Source: Rhodospirillales bacterium (GTDB lineage: Bacteria; Pseudomonadota; Alphaproteobacteria; QKFK01; SZUA-500). Taken from it: 5,795 nucleotides of DNA. Positions 1 through 5,537 of this stretch are shown piece by piece (the stretch's first letter is position 1; every line of letters begins with the position of its first letter). Below the pieces are notes generated by a model. The model was not told the origin of the DNA. It did not search any database and worked only from the letters and a program-made list of their open reading frames with translations. The translations under genes were made by a program, and so were the position numbers. The DNA lies in contig QKFK01000012.1 in assembly GCA_003252195.1 (NCBI GenBank), forward strand, positions 1 through 5,795, written 5' to 3'.

Positions 1-11
1 AAATTAGATAC

Positions 12-38
12 AAAAAAAGCCAGCCCCGAAGAGCTGGC
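12..38 (-). terminator. Rho-independent terminator of tRNA-His
   Basis: Read on the minus strand, an 8-bp stem (GCCAGCTC with GGGCTGGC, one G-U pair) closes a TTCG tetraloop with a C-G closing pair, the very stable UUCG loop type. A run of seven T follows. It lies 14 bases beyond the tRNA 3' end, so it most likely ends the tRNA-His transcript. Confidence 0.85.
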
Positions 39-52
39 GTAAGGAGGGAATA

Positions 53-129
53 TGGGGCGAATAACCGGGATCGAACCGGTGACAACTGGTACCACAAACC
101 AGCGCTCTACCAACTGAGCTATATCCGCC
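53..129 (-). tRNA. tRNA-His, anticodon GTG
   Basis: The minus strand folds into a complete cloverleaf. The anticodon stem CTGGT/ACCAG encloses the loop TTGTGGT, which gives anticodon GTG (histidine). The D arm is GCTC...GAGC, and the T arm is CCGGT/ACCGG around the TTCGATC loop. The acceptor stem pairs G1-C72 through A7-T66 with one G-U pair. An extra 5' G (position 129) lies opposite the discriminator C73 (position 56), which is the classical histidine identity pair G-1:C73. The 3' CCA is encoded at 55-53. The gene has its own promoter and terminator and is divergent from glnB. The encoded G-1:C73 pair is informative because a large alphaproteobacterial clade has lost it. Confidence 0.97.
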
Positions 130-145
130 ATTTCATATAGCATAT

Positions 146-175
146 GTTTTACCCTCATTTACATATTCTAGTCAA
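146..175 (-). promoter_or_regulatory. Probable promoter of tRNA-His
   Basis: On the minus strand, TTGACT (175-170, five of six matches to the -35 consensus) is followed after 18 bases by TAAAAC (151-146, four of six to the -10 consensus). Transcription would start near 139, about ten bases before the mature tRNA 5' end, which is the usual distance for a stable RNA gene. Confidence 0.6.
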
Positions 176-279
176 GCCTTTTTATGCTAAGAATTTGTTT
201 TTTATTCTAATATAACCCATCACAATTTTTTATATATCTTCATACTTTTTAATTTAATCAACATTGTTACAAACTGTGA

Positions 280-308
280 TTGGATTTTAATAAAATTTGG
301 TTTAGTAT
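280..308 (+). promoter_or_regulatory. Possible sigma-70-type promoter of glnB-glnA
   Basis: TTGGAT (280-285) and TAGTAT (303-308) are separated by 17 bases; each matches four of six consensus positions. The predicted start near 315 leaves almost no leader before the ATG at 323, but a normal leader before the TTG at 347. I saw no sigma-54 (NtrC-type) promoter of the form TGGCAC-N5-TTGCA here. The surrounding sequence is very AT-rich, so chance matches are likely. Confidence 0.4.
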
Positions 309-346
309 TTGTAGCTTGTGATATGGTTATAAAAGAGGCCCCTATT

Positions 347-688
347 TTGAAAAAAATTGAAGCTATTATCAAACCTTTCAAGCTTGATGAAGTAAGAGAT
401 GCCCTAGAAGATATAAACATCCAAGGCATTACTGTTACTGAAGTAAAAGGATATGGCAGACAAAAAGGCCACAGCGAAATTTATCGCGGAGCTGAATATG
501 CCGTAGATTTTTTGCCTAAAGTTAAGCTTGAGATAGTAGTAGAAAATTCTCTTTGTGAAAAAGCCATTGAAGCAATTGTAACTTCTGCCCATAGTGGCAA
601 AGTTGGAGACGGCAAAATCTTCGTATATGACGTAGAAGAAGCAATAAGAATAAGAACAAACGAACGCGGAGACGATGCTTTAAATTAA
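347..688 (+). CDS. glnB: Nitrogen regulatory protein P-II (GlnB)
   Basis: PII is a small trimeric cytoplasmic signal protein that senses 2-oxoglutarate and ATP/ADP. It controls glutamine synthetase through the adenylyltransferase GlnE and nitrogen transcription through NtrB. The protein shows the family start KKIEAIIKPFKLDEV, the T-loop with GRQKGHSEIYRGAEY, the B-loop SGKVGDGKIFV and the C-terminal IRIRT. I chose the TTG at 347. It gives 113 residues (the family has 112) and places the uridylylated tyrosine exactly at Y51. AGAGG (334-338) lies eight bases upstream. The in-frame ATG at 323 would add eight non-family residues (MVIKEAPI) and has no ribosome-binding site. The KKIEAII start and the glnA neighbour favour GlnB over GlnK, and no amtB is seen. 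Y51 implies control by GlnD. glnA follows after a short gap with no terminator between, so the two form an operon. Confidence 0.95.
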   Translation: MKKIEAIIKPFKLDEVRDALEDINIQGITVTEVKGYGRQKGHSEIYRGAEYAVDFLPKVKLEIVVENSLCEKAIEAIVTSAHSGKVGDGKIFVYDVEEAIRIRTNERGDDALN

Positions 689-703
689 TTTTATGATGTA
701 CGT

Positions 704-744
704 AAGGAGGATAATTTATGTCAAAAAGTAATGGAAATGATTAA
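704..744 (+). promoter_or_regulatory. Strong ribosome-binding site with 8-codon ORF overlapping the glnA start
   Basis: AAGGAGG (704-710) is the best ribosome-binding site in the window and is ideally placed, seven bases before the ATG at 718. That ATG is not in the glnA frame. It reads MSKSNGND and stops at TAA 742-744, running across the first in-frame glnA ATG (731) and a second one (737). No ATG, GTG or TTG in the glnA frame lies between the stop at 686 and position 731. Removing one A from the AAAAA run at 723-727 would join this ATG to glnA as MSKVMEMIKEHDV, which resembles normal glutamine synthetase N-termini. It could be a true indel, a sequencing error, or a short upstream frame coupled to glnA by re-initiation. 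Confidence 0.75.
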
Positions 745-2119
745 GGAACATGACGTTACTTATGTTGATTTTCGTTTTACAGATACTAAAGGCAAATGGC
801 AACACACATGCCAACATGTTAGAACCATTGATGAAGAAACATTAACCGACGGTTTTATGTTTGACGGTTCTTCTATTGCTGGATGGAAAACTATTAATGA
901 ATCAGACATGATTCTATTGCCTGATTGCGCAACTGCAGTGCTAGATCAATTTGCAGCACAGCCAATGATTATTTTGTTCTGTGATATCGTTGAGCCATCT
1001 ACTGGCTTACCATATAACAGAGATCCACGCTCAATTATGAAAAAAGCTGGCACATATATTAAATCAACTGGTGTTGCAGACACAGTTTATGCTGGCCCAG
1101 AATTAGAATTCTTTGTTTTTGATGATGTCCGCTTCAAAACAGATATGAATAAATCTTTCTACGAAGTAGATTCTGTTGAAGCTCCTGCTAACTCAGACCG
1201 TAAATATGATCAAGGAAACATTGGTCACCGCCCACGCGTAAAAGGTGGTTACTTCCCTGTTCCTCCTGTAGATTCAGGCTCAGATATCAGAGCAGAAATG
1301 CTTTCTGTAATGGGTGACATGGGCTTACCTATTGAAAAGCATCACCACGAAGTAGCTCCTGCTCAACACGAGCTCGGAATTCAATATGCTGAATCATTAG
1401 TAGCTTGTGATAACATTCAAATTTACAAATATGTTGTTCACTCTGTTGCTGCATCTTATGGTAAAAGCGCTACTTTTATGCCAAAACCAATTAAAGGTGA
1501 CAATGGCTCAGGTATGCATACCCACTTTTCTTTCTGGAAAGATGGCAAAAACCTATTTGCAGGTTCTGGTTATGCAGATTTGTCAGAAACAGCTTTATAT
1601 TTCATTGGTGGTATCATCAAACATGCTAAAGCTTTGAATGCATTTACTAATGCTTCAACAAACAGCTACAAACGTTTAATCCCAGGTTTTGAAGCACCTG
1701 TATTACTTGCATATTCTGCAAGAAACCGCTCTGCTTCATTGCGTATTCCTTACGCATCTTCACCTAAGGGTAAACGCGTTGAAATCCGTTTCCCAGACCC
1801 AACTGCTAATCCATACCTTGCTTATGCAGCAATTATGATGGCTGGTTTAGATGGTATCCAAAACAAAATTCACCCAGGTGAACCAATGGATAAAAACCTT
1901 TATGACCTACCACCAGAAGAACTTAAACAAGTTCCTACAGTATGTGGTAGCCTTCGTGAAGCTTTAGCTGAGCTCGATGCAGACAGAGCCTTCTTGAAGA
2001 AAGGTGACGTATTCTCAGATGAAGCAATCGATGCTTACATCGCAATGAAATGGGATGAAGTTTATGCTATTGAGCACACACCTCACCCAGGTGAATTTGA
2101 ATTATACTATTCTGTATAA
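731..2119 (+). CDS. glnA: Type I glutamine synthetase (GlnA)
   Basis: This enzyme makes glutamine from glutamate, ammonia and ATP in the cytoplasm, as a dodecamer in this family. The N-terminal beta-grasp domain covers roughly residues 1-95, and the catalytic domain follows. Visible motifs are GPELEFF (122-128), HHHEVAPAQHE (204-214), the ATP-region motif KGDNGSGMHTH (255-265), NRSASLRIP (332-340) and RFPDPTANPYLA. Y391 in NLYDLPPEE is the tyrosine adenylylated by GlnE, so this is a GS-I-beta enzyme under covalent control, matching the upstream PII gene. From the ATG at 731 the protein has 462 residues, a few short of the usual 468-470. The good ribosome-binding site belongs to the ATG at 718, one frame off, so the real N-terminus is uncertain. 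The rest of the frame is intact and well conserved, so the gene is probably functional. A strong terminator follows. Confidence 0.97.
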   Translation: MEMIKEHDVTYVDFRFTDTKGKWQHTCQHVRTIDEETLTDGFMFDGSSIAGWKTINESDMILLPDCATAVLDQFAAQPMIILFCDIVEPSTGLPYNRDPRSIMKKAGTYIKSTGVADTVYAGPELEFFVFDDVRFKTDMNKSFYEVDSVEAPANSDRKYDQGNIGHRPRVKGGYFPVPPVDSGSDIRAEMLSVMGDMGLPIEKHHHEVAPAQHELGIQYAESLVACDNIQIYKYVVHSVAASYGKSATFMPKPIKGDNGSGMHTHFSFWKDGKNLFAGSGYADLSETALYFIGGIIKHAKALNAFTNASTNSYKRLIPGFEAPVLLAYSARNRSASLRIPYASSPKGKRVEIRFPDPTANPYLAYAAIMMAGLDGIQNKIHPGEPMDKNLYDLPPEELKQVPTVCGSLREALAELDADRAFLKKGDVFSDEAIDAYIAMKWDEVYAIEHTPHPGEFELYYSV

Positions 2120-2132
2120 TCAACAACACACC

Positions 2133-2169
2133 AAAACACCCTCTCAGTTTCTGAGAGGGTGTTTTTTTT
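2133..2169 (+). terminator. Rho-independent terminator of glnB-glnA
   Basis: A perfect 12-bp stem (ACACCCTCTCAG at 2136-2147 with CTGAGAGGGTGT at 2151-2162) closes a TTT loop and runs into T7. Four A before the stem can pair with the T tract. It begins 14 bases after the glnA stop and ends the nitrogen operon. Confidence 0.95.
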
Positions 2170-2289
2170 ACAGCATCAACGCACCAATAGACAAAAATAA
2201 AAATCAACCGCATCTGCATACATAACATACTATTACCCAACCCTTTGTAAAACCTCAGATTATTACTCTTAGATTTCACACAAAATATA

Positions 2290-2310
2290 TTATCCACAAG
2301 CTTATCCACA
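2290..2310 (+). repeat. Two perfect DnaA boxes in tandem
   Basis: TTATCCACA occurs at 2290-2298 and again at 2302-2310, same strand, separated by AGC. Both match the high-affinity DnaA consensus TTATNCACA exactly. The start-to-start spacing of 12 bases is a little over one helical turn, so two DnaA molecules could bind side by side on nearly the same face. Confidence 0.8.
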
Positions 2311-2447
2311 GTTTTAAGGATATTTTTGTCCAAACCAAAACAGCAAGAAAACATAGTAAAACAGCTATACACAATAGGTTGTGAAATAATTATATATACA
2401 CAAGCTTGTTATATTAAATATTTTATTAATAACATATATTTACTCAC

Positions 2448-2453
2448 TATAAT
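2448..2453 (+). promoter_or_regulatory. Probable -10 element of the XRE regulator gene
   Basis: TATAAT matches the -10 consensus exactly. No good -35 lies 16-18 bases upstream (ATTAAT at 2425-2430). Transcription would start near 2460. The same CACTATAAT string precedes uup at 3685-3693, which may reflect a shared promoter style in this genome. Confidence 0.45.
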
Positions 2454-2459
2454 TTATTT

Positions 2460-2590
2460 TCTATCATTATCATATGGTTCAGCAAAACCAAAAGGGTAGT
2501 TTATCTCAATGCAATGTTGGGGAGCTTTTGATAGAACGACCACTCCAGAATGGGGACAAGAGTAACTGTAACAATAAGGGAGTTCTAGCA
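2460..2590 (+). promoter_or_regulatory. Putative structured leader of the XRE regulator gene
   Basis: If transcription begins near 2460 and translation at 2591, the messenger has a leader of about 130 bases. Its end can fold: TAGAA (2532-2536) with TTCTA (2583-2587), and CTCC (2543-2546) with GGAG (2579-2582). The right arm is continuous and covers part of the ribosome-binding site AAGGGAG (2576-2582). A second GGAG at 2521-2524 could compete for CTCC. A small 5-bp hairpin sits at 2475-2490. The region also stays open in the gene's frame back to the ATG at 2474, so it could instead be coding. No known riboswitch class is recognised. Confidence 0.3.
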
Positions 2591-2821
2591 ATGAATATGG
2601 AAGAATTTATTTATTTAGAAGAAACCAAAATAGAATTAGGGGCTCGTTTACACACATTGCGTATGGCAGCAGGAATTGCAATAGAGGAACTAGGTTCAAT
2701 TATCAATATTTCGCCTAAAACAATTGATAGCCTAGAAATAGGCAGAGGAAGTATTGACCTACCAGCTTTAGCTGCATTAGCCAGTTTTTATGACAAGAAG
2801 ATTGCTATTAATATTGAGTAA
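2591..2821 (+). CDS. Small XRE-family helix-turn-helix DNA-binding protein
   Basis: This 76-residue protein is nearly all one XRE/Cro-type domain, about residues 15-75. It contains ELGARLHTLRMAAG, IEELGSIINISPKTIDSLEIGRG (the helix-turn-helix, about 31-53) and a closing helix LPALAALASFYDKK. Proteins of this type bind operator DNA, usually as dimers, and often repress their own promoter; the target here is unknown. I chose the ATG at 2591 because AAGGGAG lies eight bases upstream. The longer in-frame start at 2474 (115 residues) has no ribosome-binding site, and its added 39 residues are rich in Q, N and C and look unlike a domain. No toxin gene is adjacent, so an antitoxin role has no support from context. 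The gene is followed by a bidirectional terminator, and the DnaA-box region lies upstream. Confidence 0.8.
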   Translation: MNMEEFIYLEETKIELGARLHTLRMAAGIAIEELGSIINISPKTIDSLEIGRGSIDLPALAALASFYDKKIAINIE

Positions 2822-2847
2822 TGTAACTTAACAAGCAATTTTACGTC

Positions 2848-2884
2848 AAAAAAAAGACCGCCCTATCCGCGGTCTTTTTTTTTT
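2848..2884. terminator. Bidirectional terminator between convergent genes
   Basis: The stem GACCGC (2856-2861) / GCGGTC (2869-2874) with a 7-base loop is flanked by A8 on the left and T10 on the right. It therefore works as an intrinsic terminator in both directions, ending the XRE gene on the plus strand and the 198-residue gene on the minus strand. Confidence 0.92.
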
Positions 2885-2897
2885 AACTAAGCTATAG

Positions 2898-3494
2898 TTA
2901 TCTAGTCTTTTGCATAGAAGTTAATACCAAATTCAATGGCTTATCTCCATTATTAGCAGTTTTGTTTGATGTTGTAAAACCACTATAAGAAACGCCCTCG
3001 CCTTCCATTGTTTTTACAACGCCATTTTTAGCAATGTCTGTAATGAGCTTGGCAACAGCACGTTTTGATTCAACAGGAGCATTAGAACCCATAAAAGAAG
3101 ATAGATTTTGCAAATATTCCAACTGGAACTTACCCAAATCATCACTAGCTTTATTTTTATATTCTGGAAGTTTCTCTCTTAACACCAAAGACATGTTTGT
3201 TACTTCTGGCTCTGTCAAAAATGCATTAGCCATACCATGCTTATCACTATAAGACAGATATAAATCACGAGCACATGCTTCAACAGCCACAACTTTTTGA
3301 TTATCAGTTAATTTATAATTATATTTATTCGCAAGAATATTACTTCCTGTTAATAGCTTCTTTTCTGCATTATCAACTAATTTATTATCGTGAGAAAGCT
3401 TTACCCCTAAAAATGTTATAGCCCCTGCAAAAGCGCCAGCAACAAGAAGATTGTTCTTAATTCTATTTAATTTGTCTTTGGTTTTATTATTCAT
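2898..3494 (-). CDS. Unrecognised protein with N-terminal membrane anchor, 198 residues
   Basis: I do not recognise the family. The first 14 residues are rich in K, N and R, then a hydrophobic segment (about 16-33, LLVAGAFAGAITFLGVKL) suggests a single N-terminal membrane anchor or an uncleaved signal. By the positive-inside rule the rest would face the periplasm. No clear signal-peptidase site or lipobox is seen. The remaining 165 residues look mostly helical and soluble, with one cysteine (C74 in VEACARDLYL) and a polar C-terminal stretch (about 170-186) rich in S, T, N and G. The start has AAAGAGA a few bases upstream and its own probable promoter. The gene is convergent with the XRE gene and divergent from uup, so it is probably a single-gene unit. 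It is likely real because of its length, start site and terminator. Confidence 0.8.
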   Translation of the reverse strand: MNNKTKDKLNRIKNNLLVAGAFAGAITFLGVKLSHDNKLVDNAEKKLLTGSNILANKYNYKLTDNQKVVAVEACARDLYLSYSDKHGMANAFLTEPEVTNMSLVLREKLPEYKNKASDDLGKFQLEYLQNLSSFMGSNAPVESKRAVAKLITDIAKNGVVKTMEGEGVSYSGFTTSNKTANNGDKPLNLVLTSMQKTR

Positions 3495-3535
3495 CTCAAT
3501 TCTCTTTCAATTAAAATCAACACCACTTATTTGCT

Positions 3536-3563
3536 AATATATGCCCAATTAGACAAAACGCAA
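3536..3563 (-). promoter_or_regulatory. Possible promoter of the 198-residue membrane protein gene
   Basis: On the minus strand, TTGCGT (3563-3558) and TATATT (3541-3536) are separated by 16 bases. The -10 matches five of six positions; the -35 is weak beyond its TTG. The predicted start near 3529 leaves a leader of about 35 bases containing the ribosome-binding site. Confidence 0.4.
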
Positions 3564-3687
3564 GATATTTTCGATAAAAAATTATCAAGACATGTGCAAT
3601 TGTTAGATTACTTATATTTTTTTGTCAATAATACCCAAAAAACAATATTCTTGCTCTTTTTGCTAAGTCGCTATAAAAATATGGCAC

Positions 3688-3693
3688 TATAAT
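3688..3693 (+). promoter_or_regulatory. Probable -10 element of uup
   Basis: A perfect TATAAT lies about 27 bases before the uup start. No good -35 sits at the standard distance (AAGTCG at 3665-3670). Transcription would begin near 3700, leaving a short leader with AAAGAGA (3708-3714) as ribosome-binding site five bases before the ATG at 3720. Confidence 0.45.
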
Positions 3694-3719
3694 ATTATCT
3701 GTAACACAAAGAGACTCTA

Positions 3720-5537
3720 ATGGCATCACCCTTATTATTACTAAAAGACATCGGGCTTTCATTTGGTGAAAAGACTTTGTTTGAGAATCTAGATATATCC
3801 ATATTCAAGGGTGACAAAATATCTTTAGTCGGCAGAAACGGAGCAGGTAAATCTACATTATTAAAAGTTATCGCAGGAATTATAGAACCAGATCTTGGCT
3901 CGCGCTCTGTACAAACAGCTTGCCGTGCAACATACATGGCTCAAGAGCCAGATTTTAGTAAATTTACAAACTTAAATGAATTTGTTTTATCTTCTTTAAG
4001 CGAGGAAGAGAGATTATCACTAGCTTTTGATCATATTGCAGAAATTATGGCAGAAGAGCTAGAGCTTGACTTAAAAAGAGAACCTAAAAAATGCTCTGGC
4101 GGAGAAAAAAGAAAAGCAGCTTTAATAAAAGCCATTCTTCCCTGCCCTGATTTATTATTATTTGATGAACCAACAAACCACCTTGATATCACCTCTATTG
4201 AATGGCTAGAAAATAAATTAAAGACATTTAACGGAGCAATTATCGTAATCAGCCATGACAAAGCTTTCTTAAAAAACCTAACTGATCACACTTTCTGGCT
4301 TGACAGAGGCATGGTTCGCTCTCTGGATAAAGGATTTGAGTTCTTTGAAGAATGGCAAGAGCAAGTTCTTGCCGATGAAGAGCTTGAGCGCCACAAATTT
4401 GATAGATTAATTGAGTCAGAAATGAGCTGGCTACATAAAGGTGTAACCGCCAGACGTAAACGCAACATGGGCAGATTACGCCGATTAAAAGAAATGCGCG
4501 AAGTTCGTCGCAACCAAATAAAAACACCTCAAAATGTAAAAATAGAAATATCTAGCGGTGAAACATCTGGCAAAATTGCTATAGAAGCAACAGGAGTTAG
4601 CAAAAGCTACGGAGATAGAAACTTAATAAACAATTTCACAACCAGAATATTACGCGGAAATAAGATTGGTATCATTGGTAAAAACGGCATCGGCAAAAGC
4701 ACATTAATAAAAATACTATGTGGCGATGTAATTCCAGATACAGGGAATGTCAAACTTGGGACTAATCTCACCCCAGTATATATAGATCAAAACAGAGCCG
4801 AACTTGACGAAGGCAAAAATATTTGGGAAATTCTCTGCGATAAAAATGACCAAATTAACGTCCGCGGAACTTATCGACATGTAGTTGGCTATATGAAAGA
4901 CTTTTTGTTTGATCCAGCCATGGCAAAAACACCTGTTAAAGCATTATCTGGAGGAGAGCGTAACCGCCTCTTACTTGCCAAACATTTAGCCAAAGAAACA
5001 AATCTACTTATTTTAGACGAACCAACTAACGACCTTGATATTGAAACATTAGAGTTATTAGAAGACGTTTTGTCTGAATATGATGGCACCCTTCTTTTAA
5101 TCAGCCATGACCGAGACTTTCTTGATGCTATAGTAGAATCTACTATTGTGTTTGAGGGTAATGGAAAGATAACAGAATATTGCGGCGGATATAGCGACTA
5201 TTTAATTCAACGTAATAACATTGAAGAACCGTCGAAGAAAGCAACACCGACTAAAACAGCCTCTGAAAAACCTCAGAACGACGTTCAACCAAAGGCAAAA
5301 ACAAAGCTCAGTTTTAATGAAAAAAGAGATTTAGAAATACTCCCAAAAAAGATTGAGGAGCTACAAGCAAAACTAACAGATTTAGAAAAAGAACTATCTG
5401 ACCCTAATTTGTTTAACAAATCACCAGATAAGTTTAATCAATATACCGAAGATATGAGCAAATACCAAGAAGAGCTAGATAAGGCAGAAGAACGCTGGCT
5501 AGAACTTGAGATATTAAAAGAAGAACTAGGGTTGTAA
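3720..5537 (+). CDS. uup: ABC-F family ATPase, Uup type
   Basis: ABC-F proteins are soluble twin-ATPase proteins without membrane segments that act on the ribosome. Uup has also been linked to DNA transposon excision and branched DNA intermediates in E. coli. Domain 1 has Walker A GRNGAGKST (38-46), signature CSGGE (125-129), Walker B LLLFDE (145-150) and SHD (178-180). The basic linker, about 215-268 and containing TARRKRNMGRLRRLKEMR, is the P-site tRNA interaction motif in Uup style. Domain 2 has GKNGIGKST (320-328), LSGGE (409-413), LLILDE (429-434) and SHD (462-464). A low-complexity K/P/T stretch (about 502-528) leads to a C-terminal coiled coil (about 533-603), the feature that separates Uup from EttA and YbiT. 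At 605 residues it is slightly shorter than E. coli Uup (about 635). The first signature has C in place of the usual L. Both ATPase sites look intact. Confidence 0.92.
   Translation: MASPLLLLKDIGLSFGEKTLFENLDISIFKGDKISLVGRNGAGKSTLLKVIAGIIEPDLGSRSVQTACRATYMAQEPDFSKFTNLNEFVLSSLSEEERLSLAFDHIAEIMAEELELDLKREPKKCSGGEKRKAALIKAILPCPDLLLFDEPTNHLDITSIEWLENKLKTFNGAIIVISHDKAFLKNLTDHTFWLDRGMVRSLDKGFEFFEEWQEQVLADEELERHKFDRLIESEMSWLHKGVTARRKRNMGRLRRLKEMREVRRNQIKTPQNVKIEISSGETSGKIAIEATGVSKSYGDRNLINNFTTRILRGNKIGIIGKNGIGKSTLIKILCGDVIPDTGNVKLGTNLTPVYIDQNRAELDEGKNIWEILCDKNDQINVRGTYRHVVGYMKDFLFDPAMAKTPVKALSGGERNRLLLAKHLAKETNLLILDEPTNDLDIETLELLEDVLSEYDGTLLLISHDRDFLDAIVESTIVFEGNGKITEYCGGYSDYLIQRNNIEEPSKKATPTKTASEKPQNDVQPKAKTKLSFNEKRDLEILPKKIEELQAKLTDLEKELSDPNLFNKSPDKFNQYTEDMSKYQEELDKAEERWLELEILKEELGL

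Larger units (their letters stand above)
2170..2473. other. Gene-free AT-rich region with DnaA boxes; origin-like or DnaA-regulated
   Basis: This stretch between the glnA terminator and the regulator gene has no credible reading frame. It holds two perfect DnaA boxes (2290-2310) and two single-mismatch boxes in the same orientation, CTATACACA (2365-2373) and ATATACACA (2394-2402). A tract of roughly 70 bases that is almost entirely A and T follows (about 2403-2473), with the palindromes ACAAGCTTGT (2400-2409) and TTATTAATAA (2423-2432). The 9-mer CACAAGCTT occurs twice, at 2295-2303 and 2399-2407, each time overlapping the end of a DnaA box. Boxes beside an AT-rich unwinding tract are the layout of a bacterial origin, but the neighbours are not those of known alphaproteobacterial origins (no hemE, dnaA or parAB here). 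A DnaA-controlled promoter for the following gene is the main alternative. Confidence 0.5.

Noticed and set aside
723..729. Programmed frameshift heptamer at the glnA start
   Set aside because: The run has only five A and does not make the A AAA AAG slippery site. A +1 shift would also be needed, so an indel or re-initiation is simpler.
2067..2372. 101-residue minus-strand open frame over the glnA 3' end
   Set aside because: It runs across the glnA end, the strong terminator and the DnaA boxes, has no family character, and is best explained as a chance frame.
2414..2429. CtrA-like TTAA...TTAA pair in the AT-rich region
   Set aside because: The two TTAA are separated by eight bases, not the seven of the CtrA site, and such tetramers are common in an AT-rich tract.
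2591..2821. XRE protein as the antitoxin of a toxin-antitoxin pair
   Set aside because: No toxin-like gene is next to it. It is flanked by the DnaA-box region on one side and a terminator on the other.
4249..4527. Two overlapping minus-strand frames inside uup (92 and 75 residues)
   Set aside because: They lie opposite the conserved basic linker of uup, have no own start signals and are shadows of that gene.
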